Part shown: one piece after another, positions 21,640 through 34,132 of the stretch
Position numbering within the stretch: position 1 is the stretch's first letter
Layout: every line of letters starts with the position of its first letter
Origin: Gonocerus acuteangulatus
Taxonomy: Eukaryota; Arthropoda; Insecta; Hemiptera; Coreidae
NCBI GenBank assembly: GCA_946811695.1
Contig: OX328124.1
Location: forward strand, 85,421,293-85,485,292
Direction of reading: 5' to 3'
DNA length: 64,000 bases
The notes under the pieces: model-generated
What the model was told of the DNA's origin: nothing
The model's database searches: none
Seen by the model: the letters and a program-made list of their open reading frames with translations, nothing else
Translations under genes and position numbers: made by a program

Positions 21640-22130
21640 AGATCTAAGGTGTTACACGGGAGCTGGTGAAAGAAAGAATGAGGTCTCGTATTGTAATTCT
21701 CTGTATGCAGGGTCTGCTTCCAGGTAAAGTCATATACCTTTACCGCCCTTTACTGCTACTCAGAAGGCTCTTTGTGTTTACAAACAAAGGACTCGGTATA
21801 GACCACCCGAATTAACCCAAAAGTGATTATATCAAGCTTGATAAACTTCCTCAATAAAATTAAGGAATTTAAGAGTGCTTAAATTAGGTTCTTGATCTAG
21901 TCAAAAAATTCAAGGATAATTAGATCATGAATAGAAAATCTCGGCCAAACAGAAGGAAAATAACAATTACAAGGATAGTCAAACTTCGTTTTCAAAGATT
22001 GTTAGTTGTAACACAAAAACGGTCACTCATGATTCTAATAAATTAACTGTGAAGGGTGATTACACAAATATTCCTGCTGAGGCTTTAAAGCTTCAATTTA
22101 AAAAACATATTAACCCAAAGGAATTATAGA
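21640..22130 (+). repeat. roughly 490-bp repeat, possible LINE ORF1 remnant
   Basis: This is the inverted counterpart of 3321-3830. One plus-strand frame over 21990-22125 encodes a peptide containing KLTVKGDYTNIP and EALKLQFKKHINPKEL, of the kind found upstream of zinc knuckles in retroelement ORF1/gag proteins. The frame is short and breaks on both sides, so the assignment is tentative. Confidence 0.5.
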
Positions 22131-22399
22131 TTGGCCTAAAAACAAAAAAACGATATAGAGGTTATATCAACAGAGTTTTTAAATATATGCAAAGACCTGT
22201 TGATCAATAAAATAAAAATAAAAAATAGAGTTCTCTGTAAAAGGTTTAATGAGTTCTATTAAATACATATTTTCCAATTTAGTTATAATTTTAACTATTG
22301 AAATTATTATCCAAAGATTCATATAATTACTCAACAATAGATTCTACTTTGAAGCACAGGTTTTTTCGATATCTACCTGTTCGATTTGTTTGTTGGTTG

Positions 22400-23303
22400 T
22401 TGTTTTCTTATTTTAATTAATCTATTTTATTGTCAAATACATTATCCAACTATAAGCAATGAAAAAATAGGAATAAAAACAGACAAAAAACCGTTCGAAT
22501 AAACGAAATCAATTACTTTAATGGTTTAAGCACTTATTTCTCCGATTGACATCGCCTAATTAAAACTTTCGTCAGAACTTTTTTGTAGACCATTTAGTAA
22601 GCTTTCGAATGGTAACCTTTCGCTTCCCAAGATTTTCAACCATTTTCGAGATATTAATGAAAGTATACGAAATTCCCAAAATTTTCATTATTTCTAGCAA
22701 CAGAAAAGTGGTCTCATTTTTCCTATCCTGTTTTAAAAACAAATACATTTTCCTAACATAATAAATTACAAAAATAAAAAGCAATAAAAAACCAAGGGAA
22801 AGAGACAAAAATTACAAAAAGAACGTCAAAAACCCGTTCATAAGTACAAAACAGACGTATTTGAAGTTTTAAGCACTTATTTCTCCGATTGACATAGCCT
22901 AATCAAAAATAGTTTTAGAATAATTTTTGTAGAGAATTTAGTAAGCTTTCAAATAGTTTCTATCCACTTACCACGATTTCCCAACCGTGTTCGAGATATT
23001 AATGAAAGTATACGAAGTTCCCAAAACTTTTCATGTCTGTTCATAAAATATTTTATTCTAACCCTTCCTTAACTCCAAACGTAACATAACTTTCAACATA
23101 TTAGTTTTAATGAAAGTAGAACATGCAGATAATGTTTCAACTGAATCCCGTGATTCTAAGTACCCAAACCAAAAACGGTATTCAAAAACTATTTTTCCAA
23201 TTTTCTCGAAAACGGTTAAAGCTATCGCCTTGAAAATGGTTTCATTCGTTTTCCTAGCCCAAGAAGCATATAAAACGATTACTTACAAGCTTATGAACTA
23301 AAA
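22400..23303 (+). mobile_element. HINE-A interior, uninterrupted
   Basis: It carries two sets of interior modules and ends GCTTATGAACTAAAA, where a new HINE-A 5' end begins. The 5' terminus of this copy is missing. It provides the empty site for the B insertion at 19571. Confidence 0.7.
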
Positions 23304-23661
23304 AGTCCGACCCGCAGGAACTGCATCATCTTAGCGCGGTTCCGTTCATATCCCTAGTCTAATTTGGAAAGATTAAAATAGAAGCAGTTATTATTTTGGT
23401 TCCACCAGTCTTTTTTTTTTAAATTAATTATTATAATGGCGTGTCAACCCTTAAGGTCACTAACGCCATTCCTGTGAGTAGTTTATGAACTAAAAAACGT
23501 AAGCGTTACGATTTTTTCTGCGCGAATTTCGCCCCAACCGCCATCTTCCAGTGGGCGGATTTTGCTGGTTAACGAATTTGACCTTTCAAATTGGACGACG
23601 GATTTTTGTACCAAATTACATCAAAATCGGACCATCAGGGAAGCCAGAAATGAGCGAACAG

Positions 23662-23712
<51 letters not shown>

Positions 23713-23800
23713 TACAAATTTGAACCACCGTTATTTTCGGTCTCTAGGGGTTCTGAAACGCGAAATTTTCTTGTCGGCACGTCCGGATTGTTTCATTGTA

Positions 23801-23846
<46 letters not shown>

Positions 23847-23972
23847 GGCACCCGACACAGCGTGTCATAGCCAATGAGGACTAGGATTGGGTAACCTTTA
23901 ACCTTTACATATTTATTTATGTTTTGTTTTTTTTTTTTTTTTTTATTTAATTTTGCCTTTATTTCTGCAATC

Positions 23973-24838
23973 TTAATGTTCCTTTTTCGCTGCAACTGCT
24001 GCAATAAATTCTTTAAATGCATTGAAGCATTCGATTGACTCCACTATTGTAGTCATATCTAGATTGTAGTCGTAGATCCGTCTCATTAGCCTCACCCGGA
24101 TACTGTCGTAGAGCTTGCATCTCTTAATTATATGTACCACGCTTTCAGGCTCTTCTCCACATCTACATAAAGGACTTTGCGTCTTCTTGAATTTTAATTG
24201 ATATTCCTTAAAGTCTCCATGGCCCGAAAGGTACTGAGTCGTGTGATGGTCCACTAACAACCAGTCTTTTTCCAATCTTGCCTTAATCGTCGGAAAGTAT
24301 TTTTTTGTGATGGATGCCTTGGTCGATGTTTGCCATGCTGTTTCCCATTCCTCTATTACCCATTCCCACGCTGCTTCCTTTATTTTTCTTTTGAAATTTG
24401 CATCTTCCCTAGGAATTTGCAGCTTGTTAGATAGGCTATACGGAATTGTGCTAGAGAGTTCCCATTCTTTAATCTTTTGCGTCTGGGCTATTCTGGCCAT
24501 GATTACCAAAATCGATTGGTGGTATCCCTGCAATTACACTAGCTCCTTCGTACGATATTGTTCTGTATCCTTTTATAAGCCTCAAAAGTATTATTCTTTG
24601 GATTTTTAAAAGACTTTTCATGTGGTTGCTTTTTAGTAGATGCCCCCAGGCGGCCACTGCATAAGTCGCTATACTAATTGTGCATGATTTGTATATTTGG
24701 ATGGAAGGCTTGAATTCCATGCCCCATAAGGCACCAGACATCCTACCCAGTATGTTTAACACTGTATTACTTTTGACTAGGATCCTGTCTATATGGGGAT
24801 GGATCGCTAGTCCTTGTCCAAAGCTTACTCCCAGGTAG
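23973..24838 (-). pseudogene. ORF2 C-terminal third of the R1-like LINE
   Basis: This is the part of ORF2 after the reverse transcriptase palm. It starts YLGVSFGQGLAIHPHIDR and continues through ATYAVAAWG and a conserved GIPPID segment. It ends in a zinc motif CRCGEEPESVVHIIKRC typical of R1-clade C-termini. A single extra T near 24510 shifts the frame between the GIPPID segment and the following IMARIAQTQKIKEWELS. It continues, in inverted orientation, the ORF2 whose N-terminal part is at 26742-29009. Stop at 23973. Confidence 0.75.
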
Positions 24839-24937
24839 AGTAAAAAAAAAAAAAAAAAAAAATAAAATAAAAAGACTTCGCACCAAATAGGCTGGAGTGG
24901 TCGCGTGTTTGTCTCTGTTGCGGGTTACGGAATAAAT

Positions 24938-26761
24938 ATGAATAAGTTGAAAAAAGATAATGATGTAAATGCCGCCACCCGGGGCGCCGGGACCTCCCAT
25001 TTCAGTGGCGATGGTGGGGGTCACTCAGTAAGCCGCTGGAGCATGGAGGATATCAGTAGGGAAGGAATCCTTCAAGTCGAAGATCCCTTCCAACCAAGAG
25101 TTAGGCTATCAAGATCGCCGAATGTGGATGATATTAGCAAAGTGCTAATGACAGAAATGACACGAGAAGAGTCGAGCAATGGCAGCGGCTCTAAGTCCAG
25201 TCTCAACCAAGGGGCAAATCCCAATAAGGATCAGATGAAATATGGGAAAAACTATAGCTCCCCATCTCTAACTGATGTCAACATCGCTGAAAAGATGCTG
25301 CAACTCAAGAACCCTAAAAGACTCAGGATCGATTTGGACGGGAACCAGGATGAGAAAAGGAAAAAGGAAGAAATCAGCAAGATGACCATGACAGAGGTTG
25401 GTGAGGCCAAGGAAATAGGTGTTCGCCTTCAGGATTTCGTCAAGGACCCGGATAAAAAGATAAATAAAAAAAATCAAGCGCACATTAATGCTAACGTCAA
25501 CAGGCTTATTCAAATTATCGAAATGTTGGCCGAGCAAGTTCTGGCATCTGAGCAAGTTCTGGCATCTGAGCAAGGTCCACCTAAAAGTAACGCATGCGGT
25601 TCAACCCCTCTTACACATAAAAAGCGTGTCGAAAAGAGCGAACTCGCCGCCGAAGTGGTCAAGCTGATAAAGCCGGATATAGAGGCAGCGGTGGAAAAAG
25701 CGTGCAGCGCCATGATAAAACAGGTAAACGATAGGATCAACTCGCAAGCCTCATACAGCCAGGTGTGTGGCAATGATCGGTCGGGCATGGAAAGGATCCC
25801 CTCCCCTTTTCCGGTGGAGGATAACGGAAGCGCTACGGAAAATGATGCCAAAGGATGGACCGGCGTGAGGAATCAAAAAAAAAAAGCGAACAAGGGACCG
25901 AAAATGACACCAGCATCGCGTACTAAGGTTCTAACCAAGGCAGGAATACAAAGCAGTGTCCCATCGGCTGACACAAAGGCAATTTCCAGCCCCTCTTCGA
26001 CTATTAGATTAGAGCTAATTCAAGAAGGGATCAGTCGCCCAGAGGAAAAAGCTGAAGCGCTGGCAGTGATTGCGGAGGAGATTGATCCGAGCGCGTTGGG
26101 CAAAGATATCAAAGAAATGCGCTTCGCCAAGGAAGGTGCTCTGATTATAAAAGTGGCGAACAGTGGGGTAGCGAAAGAGCTTACCGACAACATAGCAAAA
26201 TCCGGGTTAGGGAGTAATATAAAAGTATCGCTGGTTGCTCGTAGGCTCCCAAGGGTAGTGGTAGTGGGTGTGCCAAGATCATGGGACCCAAGAAAAATAG
26301 AAGACAAGATTAGGGAAAGAGTCATGCTCCTGGACCCTAGCAGCAAACCAAGTATATCGATAAGAGCTCTGTTCCAAAGGGGGAAAAAATTTGGGCACAC
26401 AGGCCAATGGGTGGTCGAAACGGACCCTGTGTCGAGGACGCATCTCATCAAGGAGAGGTTTAACGTTGGCCTGTATAGAATGATATGTTATGATTACATC
26501 GAACAGCCGAGGTGCTATAAATGCCAAAAATACGGCCATATTGGGAAATCGTGTTTAAGCGGTCAAGATATATGTGCGTGGTGCTCAGGTGCGCACCAGA
26601 CCAAGGTCTGCCCAAACAGGCAAAAAGAGCCTAAGTGCAGGAATTGTGTCGACGCCAGAATCAGATCTAACCATCCAGCATACGACCCCAAGTGCCAGTC
26701 ATACCTAAGGTTTCTAGGAAATGTAGTGAAACGGACAGAGTATGGAGCGTCAAGAGAATAG
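24938..26761 (+). CDS. ORF1 (gag-like, zinc-knuckle RNA-binding protein) of R1-like LINE
   Basis: An open frame of 607 codons from the ATG at 24938; the frame is open a little further upstream but without an ATG. The N-terminal half is charged and low in aromatic residues, with an imperfect repeat SEQVLASEQ near residue 205. The C-terminal part carries three zinc-binding motifs: CYKCQKYGHIGKSC, CAWCSGAHQTKVC and a third starting CRNC, at roughly residues 526-586. ORF1 proteins of this clade bind the element RNA to form the ribonucleoprotein. It overlaps ORF2 by 20 bp at ATGGAGCG, the usual R1-type arrangement. No internal stop was seen, implying a young copy. Codon use is clearly less AT-rich than the surrounding DNA. 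Confidence 0.85.
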   Translation: MNKLKKDNDVNAATRGAGTSHFSGDGGGHSVSRWSMEDISREGILQVEDPFQPRVRLSRSPNVDDISKVLMTEMTREESSNGSGSKSSLNQGANPNKDQMKYGKNYSSPSLTDVNIAEKMLQLKNPKRLRIDLDGNQDEKRKKEEISKMTMTEVGEAKEIGVRLQDFVKDPDKKINKKNQAHINANVNRLIQIIEMLAEQVLASEQVLASEQGPPKSNACGSTPLTHKKRVEKSELAAEVVKLIKPDIEAAVEKACSAMIKQVNDRINSQASYSQVCGNDRSGMERIPSPFPVEDNGSATENDAKGWTGVRNQKKKANKGPKMTPASRTKVLTKAGIQSSVPSADTKAISSPSSTIRLELIQEGISRPEEKAEALAVIAEEIDPSALGKDIKEMRFAKEGALIIKVANSGVAKELTDNIAKSGLGSNIKVSLVARRLPRVVVVGVPRSWDPRKIEDKIRERVMLLDPSSKPSISIRALFQRGKKFGHTGQWVVETDPVSRTHLIKERFNVGLYRMICYDYIEQPRCYKCQKYGHIGKSCLSGQDICAWCSGAHQTKVCPNRQKEPKCRNCVDARIRSNHPAYDPKCQSYLRFLGNVVKRTEYGASRE

Positions 26762-29009
26762 ACGGAGTGGATCGGGCCTGGAAATCGAAGTAATTCAGAT
26801 CAATCTAGCAAAAAGCAGATACGTGGCAGAAGAGGTGTGGAGGATGAGCGGAACAAACTCAATCATCGCTGTCCAGGAGCCACCAGTAAAAGAAGGCAGG
26901 TTGATCACAGTTCCTAGCCATGCAAGATATGTGTACCGTGCCGATAACGACAGGAGGGTCAAGGCTGCTGTTGTGGCGATGGGTGTTGCACGGGAAGTTG
27001 TGGGGCACTATGGCATATGCTCGTGTCACGTAGCGGTTATGACAGTAAAAGCCGAGCCGCACCAGATCCATGTGGTTTCAGCGTACCTTCCTCCAAAAGC
27101 GGCTATGAGGCCTATCCTAGAAGAAATCCGAGAGGTCATCCGTACGCTCGGACAGCGCATAATAATATGCCTCGACAGCAATTCGTGGCATGCAGAGTGG
27201 GGTTCAAGGGTCACGAATCTGAGAGGTAAGATTTTATTTGAATTTATTTCCGAGATGGGACTGTGCTTACTAAATCAAGACGCTAAGCCGGTAACTTTTG
27301 ACGGACCAAGGGGAAGCTCGAGCATTGACGTTACCCTGTGCACTTCCGATATGATTAGCCTCATTCAGGGATGGAAGGCGGACTTCGACACTAGCAGTGA
27401 CCACGCAACCATTAGATGTAAGATCAGTTCACTTCAACCAATGAAAACATTACGTATGAACTACATTACCAGAAATGCTGACTGGGAGAAATTCAAGATG
27501 GAGTTGCAGAGAGTAAAAATTGGCGTAGTAGGAAGAATAGAGTTCCCGGTTAAACGGAGTGATATCGATAGAGAGGCGGAAGCAATGGGGAAAGTAATTA
27601 CAGATGCAGCCGACATATCCATTAAAAGGGCGAAAGCCATCGCACATCCCAAGCCGTGGTGGTCTAAAGAAATTGATGAAGCCCGTAAGATCAAGAACAG
27701 TGCTAGGAGAGCATACCAACGGTGCAATCATCCGCAGATGAAGAAGGCATTGAAATCCCTCTACAAGACGGTAAATAAAAAATATGTAAGGAAGGTCAAG
27801 AGTGCGAAGAGGAAGTCCTGGAAGGAGTTTATTGAAAACACAACAGAAAAAGGCCCTTGGGGAATCGCATACCGGTCAATCAAAGGAAAATACCAGGCAT
27901 ACACAGCTCTACCAGCCATTACAAGCAATAATATATACCCCGACAACATAGACATAGCAGCAAGAAATATGCTACAAGAGATGCTCGGCGAGGACGATGC
28001 TGCTAACGACACTCCGGCAGAAAAGCTCATGACAGAACAGGTCAGGGTCCCATCTGGTCAAGACATGGCCGATGCATGGGATACACTAGATGTCGAATTA
28101 GCAGTAGACAGTTTGAACCCCAATGGAGCTCCGGGAGGAGACGGTATAAGTCCCAGAATTTTACGAGAAGCCTTCAAGATAATCGGGGCTGAGTTTACTG
28201 AACTCCTGAACTGCTGTCTCGAAGTAGGGCATTTCCCAATATGTTGGAAGAGGGCTTCGATCATAATTCTTAATAAAAAGGGCCCAAGAGATCTGTCCAT
28301 ACCGAATAGCTACAGACCCATATGCCTTCTTCCGGTCATGGGTAAAGTTCTAGAAAAGCTAGTAAAGAGGGAAATAACAAGATATATTATCCCTAACATA
28401 AGTGAGCGACAGTTCGGAGGAATAAAAGGAAGGTCAACTGAGCTGGCAATAAAAACATTAATAAGTGAGGCGAACGATGGAGGCGAGAGATATGCATTGG
28501 CAGTCAGTATAGACATCGCCGGGGCTTACGACAACGCATGGTGGCCCAGAATCCTAAAGGAGCTACAGAACTTGGAATTACCTAGCAACCTCCACAGCAT
28601 ACTGAGTAGCTTCCTGGAAAACAGAAAGGCTTATTTAAGGGATATAGGAGGGGTCGAGGTCGCCCTTGATGTTGAGAAGGGTAGCCCACAAGGGTCGGTC
28701 CTAGGACCATATCTTTGGTTAGTGTTAATCAACAACTTGCTCGTCAACCTAGAACGCCAAGGATATAGTGTAATAGCCTTCGTTGACGATATACTAGTAA
28801 TAGTTAAGGCAACGTCAAGACAGAAGCTCCAGGACGCGGCAAACGCAGCGATGACGCTAGTGTGTGACTGGATACGAGATGCAAGAATGAAGATAGCAGC
28901 GAATAAAACCAGTGGACTCCTTCTTAGGGGGAAAGTCGATGCCGCTCACCCTCTTAGGATATTCGTGGAAGGAACGCGAATAGAATTTCCAGAAGAGGTT
29001 ACCTACCTG
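26742..29009 (+). CDS. ORF2 N-terminal part (endonuclease and reverse transcriptase) of R1-like LINE
   Basis: 756 codons from the overlapping ATG. The apurinic-type endonuclease comes first: IQINLAKSRY, VQEPPV, CLDSNSWHAEWGS, SIDVTLCTSDM and SDHATI are in the right order. The reverse transcriptase follows: GAPGGDGISP, SYRPICLLPVMGKVLEK, SIDIAGAYDNAWW, GSPQGSVLGPYLW and the catalytic AFVDDILVIV (F-V-D-D in place of the commoner Y-A-D-D). The sequence ends at EEVTYL where the inversion breakpoint lies; beyond that the frame reads into HINE-A by chance. The missing C-terminal third is at 23973-24838 on the other strand. It makes no complete enzyme as arranged. Confidence 0.85.
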
Positions 29010-29087
29010 TTTCATTGTATCAACCTTATAAGCGGGGTTCCTCCCTATGGGGGAGGGAGGAACCGCGCTAAAAATGAAAGCAAAAGG

Positions 29088-29369
29088 TTTTAGCGCGGTT
29101 CCTCCCTCCCCCATAGCTGCCTAAAAAATGGTAAGATTTTGATGTTTATTTATATTCATTTGTCCCAGGCCACTCTGGTATCCAGGGTAATGAAAGAGCT
29201 GACGAGTTGGCCAATATTGGTGCAGCGACAATCCCCCTATCACCAGAACCTCAATGTTGGATCCCACCAGCTGTGGCCAGATTAAGCATTAAGCAGCTCC
29301 TCCCAGAGACAGGCGAAGCTGTTCCTTTCCTTTGTGGACAAGAAGAGGACGGAGCTACAGAGCGAACAG

Positions 29370-29435
<66 letters not shown>

Positions 29436-29602
29436 TCTGTTCGTTCTGTAGCTCCCAGACGAATGGTCCGATTTTGATGAAATTTGGTACAAAATCTTTC
29501 GTCTAATTTGAAAGGTCAAGTTCGTTAACCAGCAAAATCCGCCTACTGGAAGATGGCGTTTGGGGCGAAATTCGCGCAAAAAAAATCGTAACGCTTACGT
29601 TT
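29088..29602 (-). mobile_element. HINE-A 3' half carrying a LINE RNase H fragment
   Basis: The 3' terminus TTTTAGCGCGGTTCCTCC is at 29088. The CATAGCTGCCTAAAAAATGG core variant follows, then a LINE fragment (29164-29345), then (TA)n at 29374-29430 and the standard core to ACGCTTACGTTTTT at 29602. There another HINE-A begins. The TA tract is bounded by an inverted pair, GGAGCTACAGAGCGAACAGA and its complement. Confidence 0.65.
29164..29345 (+). pseudogene. RNase H fragment of a LINE, inside a HINE-A
   Basis: The frame encodes VPGHSGIQGNERADELAN followed by SPEPQCWIPP and a short tail ending FLCGQEEDG. The GHSGIQGNE...AD pattern is the fourth conserved block of RNase H. The last 20 bp (TTTGTGGACAAGAAGAGGAC) overlap the start of the LINE fragment at 41712-42095, so both come from one family. 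There is no start and no other domain. Confidence 0.7.
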
Positions 29603-29738
29603 TTAGCGCGGTTCCTCCCTCCCCCATAGGGAGGAACCCCGCTTATAAGGTTGATACAATGAAACAATCCGGAAGTGCCGACAAGAAAATTTCGCGTTTC
29701 AGAACCCCTAGAGACCGAAAATAATGGTGGTTCAAATT

Positions 29739-29805
<67 letters not shown>

Positions 29806-30437
29806 TTATTTATATATATATATATTTGTCTGTTCGCTCATTTCTGGCTTCCCTGATGGTCCGATTTTGATGAAATTTGGTACAAAAATCCTTCGTCCAA
29901 TTTGAAAGGTCAAGTTCGTTAACCAGCAAAATCCGCCCACTGGAAGATGGCGTTTGGGGCGAAATTCGCGCAAAAAAAATCGTAACGCTTACGTTTTTGA
30001 GTTCATAAGCTTGTAAGGACTCTTTTTATATGCTTCTTGGGCTAGGAAAACGAATGAAACCATTTTCAAGGCGATAGCTTTAACCGTTTTCGAGAAAATT
30101 GGAAAAATAGTTTTTGAATACCGTTTTTGGTTTGGGTACTTAGAATCACGGGATTCAGTTGAAACATTATCTGCATGTTCTTCTTTCATTAAAACTTATA
30201 TGTTGAAAGTTTTGTTACGTTTGGAGTTAAGGAAGGGTTAGAATAAAATATTTTATTAACAGACATGAAAAGTTTTGGGAACTTTGTATACTTTCATTAA
30301 TATCTCGAACACGGTTGGGAAATCGTGGTAAGTAGATAGAAACTATTTGAAAGCTTACTAAATTATCTACAAAAAAGATTCTAAAACTATTTTTGATTAG
30401 GTTATGTCAATCGGAGAAATAAGTGCTTAAATCTTCA
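29603..30437 (-). mobile_element. HINE-A copy, 5' part missing
   Basis: It starts at the TTTTT|AGCGCGG junction at 29603, runs through (TA)n at 29741-29825 and the interior modules, and stops at AATACGTCTGTTT where the next HINE-A 3' end begins. The sequence at the stop corresponds to the uninterrupted AAAACAGACGTATTTG at 22850. Confidence 0.7.
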
Positions 30438-32235
<1,798 letters not shown>

Positions 32236-33597
32236 TTAGTTCATAAGCTTGTAAGTAATCGTTTTATATGGTTCCTGGGCTAGGAAAACGAATGAAACCA
32301 TTTTCAAGGCGATAGCTTTAACCGTTTTCGAGAAAATTGGAAAAATGGTTTTTGAATACCGTTTTTGGTTTGGGTACTTAGAATCATGGGATTCAGTTGA
32401 AACATTTTCTGCATGTCCTACATTCAACAAAACTAATATGTTGAAATTTTGGTTACGTTTGGAGTTAAGGAAGGGTTAAAATAAAATATTTTATTAACAG
32501 ACATAAAAAGTTTTAGTAACTTTGTTTACTTTCCTTAATATCTCGAAAAAGGTTGAGCATCTTGGTAAACGGAAGAATACCATTAGAAAGCTAATTAAAT
32601 GCTCTAAAAAAAAGGTTTTAATGAAAGTTTTGATTAGGCGATGTCAATCGGAGAAATAAGAGCTTAAAACTTTAAACTAATTGATTTCGCTTATTACAAC
32701 TATTCTTTTTGTCTGTTTTTTATTCCTTGTTATTTTTTAATTGCTTATAGTTGGATAATGTATTTGAAAAAAGAACAGGCTAAGAAAAACAATTTAATGT
32801 TAGAGACATGGATTTCCAAGATATAGCTTTTCAACTGCCTAGCGTCCATCCTAGGGAGGGTTGTTTGTCTTTGATTTTGGTATTTAGAATTATGGGATAT
32901 AGTTGAAACATTTTCTACATGTTCGAATTTTATCAACACTAATATGTTGAAATTTTTGTTACGTTTAGAGTAAAGGAAGGGTTAGAATAAAATATTTTAT
33001 TAACAGACAAAAAAGTTTTGGTAACTTTGTATACTTTCGTTAGTATCTCGAAAACCGTTGCCAATCTTATGAAGCGGAAGATAACCATTCGAAATCTTAC
33101 TAAATGCTCTACAAAAAAGGTTCTGAAGAAAGTTTTAATTAGGCGATGTCAATCGGAGAAATAAGTGCTTAAAACTTTAAATTAATTGATTTCGTTTATT
33201 CGAATGGTTCTTTTTGTCTGTTTTATTCCTTGTTATTTTTTAATTGCTTATAGTTGGATAATGTATTTGACAATAAAACTAGTTAAGTAAAATAACAAAA
33301 ACAATTTATTGTTAGAAATATAGATTTCCAGGATTCCAAGACCTTGTCACTAGCGGGTCCGTTTCTAGTGTTAGCGGACCCTTCCAGGTAAGATTGGAAA
33401 TCATGATCTTTCAAGACTTTACTACACACAGGAATGGCGCTAGTGACCTTAAGGGTTGACACGCCATTATAATAACTAATTAAAAAAAAAAAAAGACTGG
33501 TGGAACCAAAATAATAACTGCTTCTATTTTAATCTTTCCAAATTAGACTAGGGATATGAACGGAACCGCGCTAAGATGATGCAAGACGGACTTTTTA
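32236..33597 (-). mobile_element. HINE-A 5' half
   Basis: It begins AGTTCATAAGCTTGTAAG, which is the sequence that normally follows ACGCTTACGTTTTT. That is exactly where the copy at 29088-29602 stops. The two pieces are therefore halves of one element separated by 2.6 kb of later HINE-A insertions. It ends at 33597 in a shortened 5' terminus (GATGCAAGACGGAC). Confidence 0.7.
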
Positions 33598-33600
33598 ATT

Positions 33601-33905
33601 TTGAACTGTATCGGGACTTTAGTTGGAAAAATTAAATTTTCGGCACATTTTTCGCCACATTAATTTTTGATTAGTTCAGGAAGCATTTAAATTGCATTGC
33701 ATGGGCATTTCCCATGCAAAAGAAAATGATAAGAAAAAGTTACTAGGTATTACCCCTTTAATTAACTAGTCAGTTCCTTGAAATAAAGTAAATATTGTAA
33801 ATCGTGTGTCTACGTGTTAGCACAGTTCCTCCCTTGGTACGCAGTTCTGTTTATACAAAAATAAGTACGACTGCTCCCGATTTGATTAATTTGTTTGCAG
33901 TTATG
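33601..33905. repeat. dispersed repeat, contiguous version
   Basis: It contains the blocks found at 16850-17035 and 18781-18855 joined with only a short spacer at CTCCCTTGGTACGCAG. It resembles the unsplit state of that locus. Confidence 0.6.
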
Positions 33906-34132
33906 GAAACGAACTAATGGATTTATTATTCTATTATTGAATTAGTCAACGTAGAAATTAAATTTAACCATAATAAATTAAAAATCAGCAATAGAATATA
34001 TTTTTGTTATTTGCGAATTAAATATTACTTCACCATATAGCTTATTTTAAAGGCTTTCCAGGGGATTGTAGTTATACAAGTTTGTCATTCTAAGAGATTT
34101 TTTCAAAATTCCCTTGTTTTTCTCATTTATAG

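Larger units (their letters stand above)
23803..29007. mobile_element. R1-like LINE with 5'-segment inversion (twin-priming structure)
   Basis: TGTTTCATTGTATC occurs at 23789-23802 and 29008-29021, a target duplication of up to 14 bp enclosing 5.2 kb. Read on the minus strand, the insert is an inverted 5' portion (29009 back to about 24845, containing ORF1 and most of ORF2) followed by the 3' portion in sense (24838 to 23803), which ends in poly(A), seen as poly(T) at 23803-23841. The 5' portion stops at the codons for Tyr-Leu and the 3' portion starts at the same Tyr-Leu-Gly, so together they cover ORF2 without loss. Confidence 0.85.
23304..29079 (+). mobile_element. HINE-A copy split by an R1-like LINE
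   Basis: The 5' end AGTCCGACCCGCAGGAACTG is at 23304 (GACCCGC rather than the usual GACTCGC). The core and TA tract (23668-23713) run to CGGATTGTTTCATTGTATC at 23802. The element resumes at 29022 with AACCTTATAAGCGGGG and ends GGAACCGCGCTAAAA at about 29079. Without the LINE it would be about 560 bp. Confidence 0.85.

Noticed and set aside
23482..23500. TTATGAACTAAAA on both sides of the 178-bp segment 23304-23481, as a target duplication
   Set aside because: The same junction occurs at 32236 without that arrangement, and the right-hand copy is part of the normal HINE-A sequence, so this is better explained by HINE insertion plus deletion.
28600..29093. ORF2 continuing past Tyr-Leu to a stop at about 29093
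   Set aside because: The last 28 codons are HINE-A sequence read by chance after the LINE breakpoint at the target duplication.
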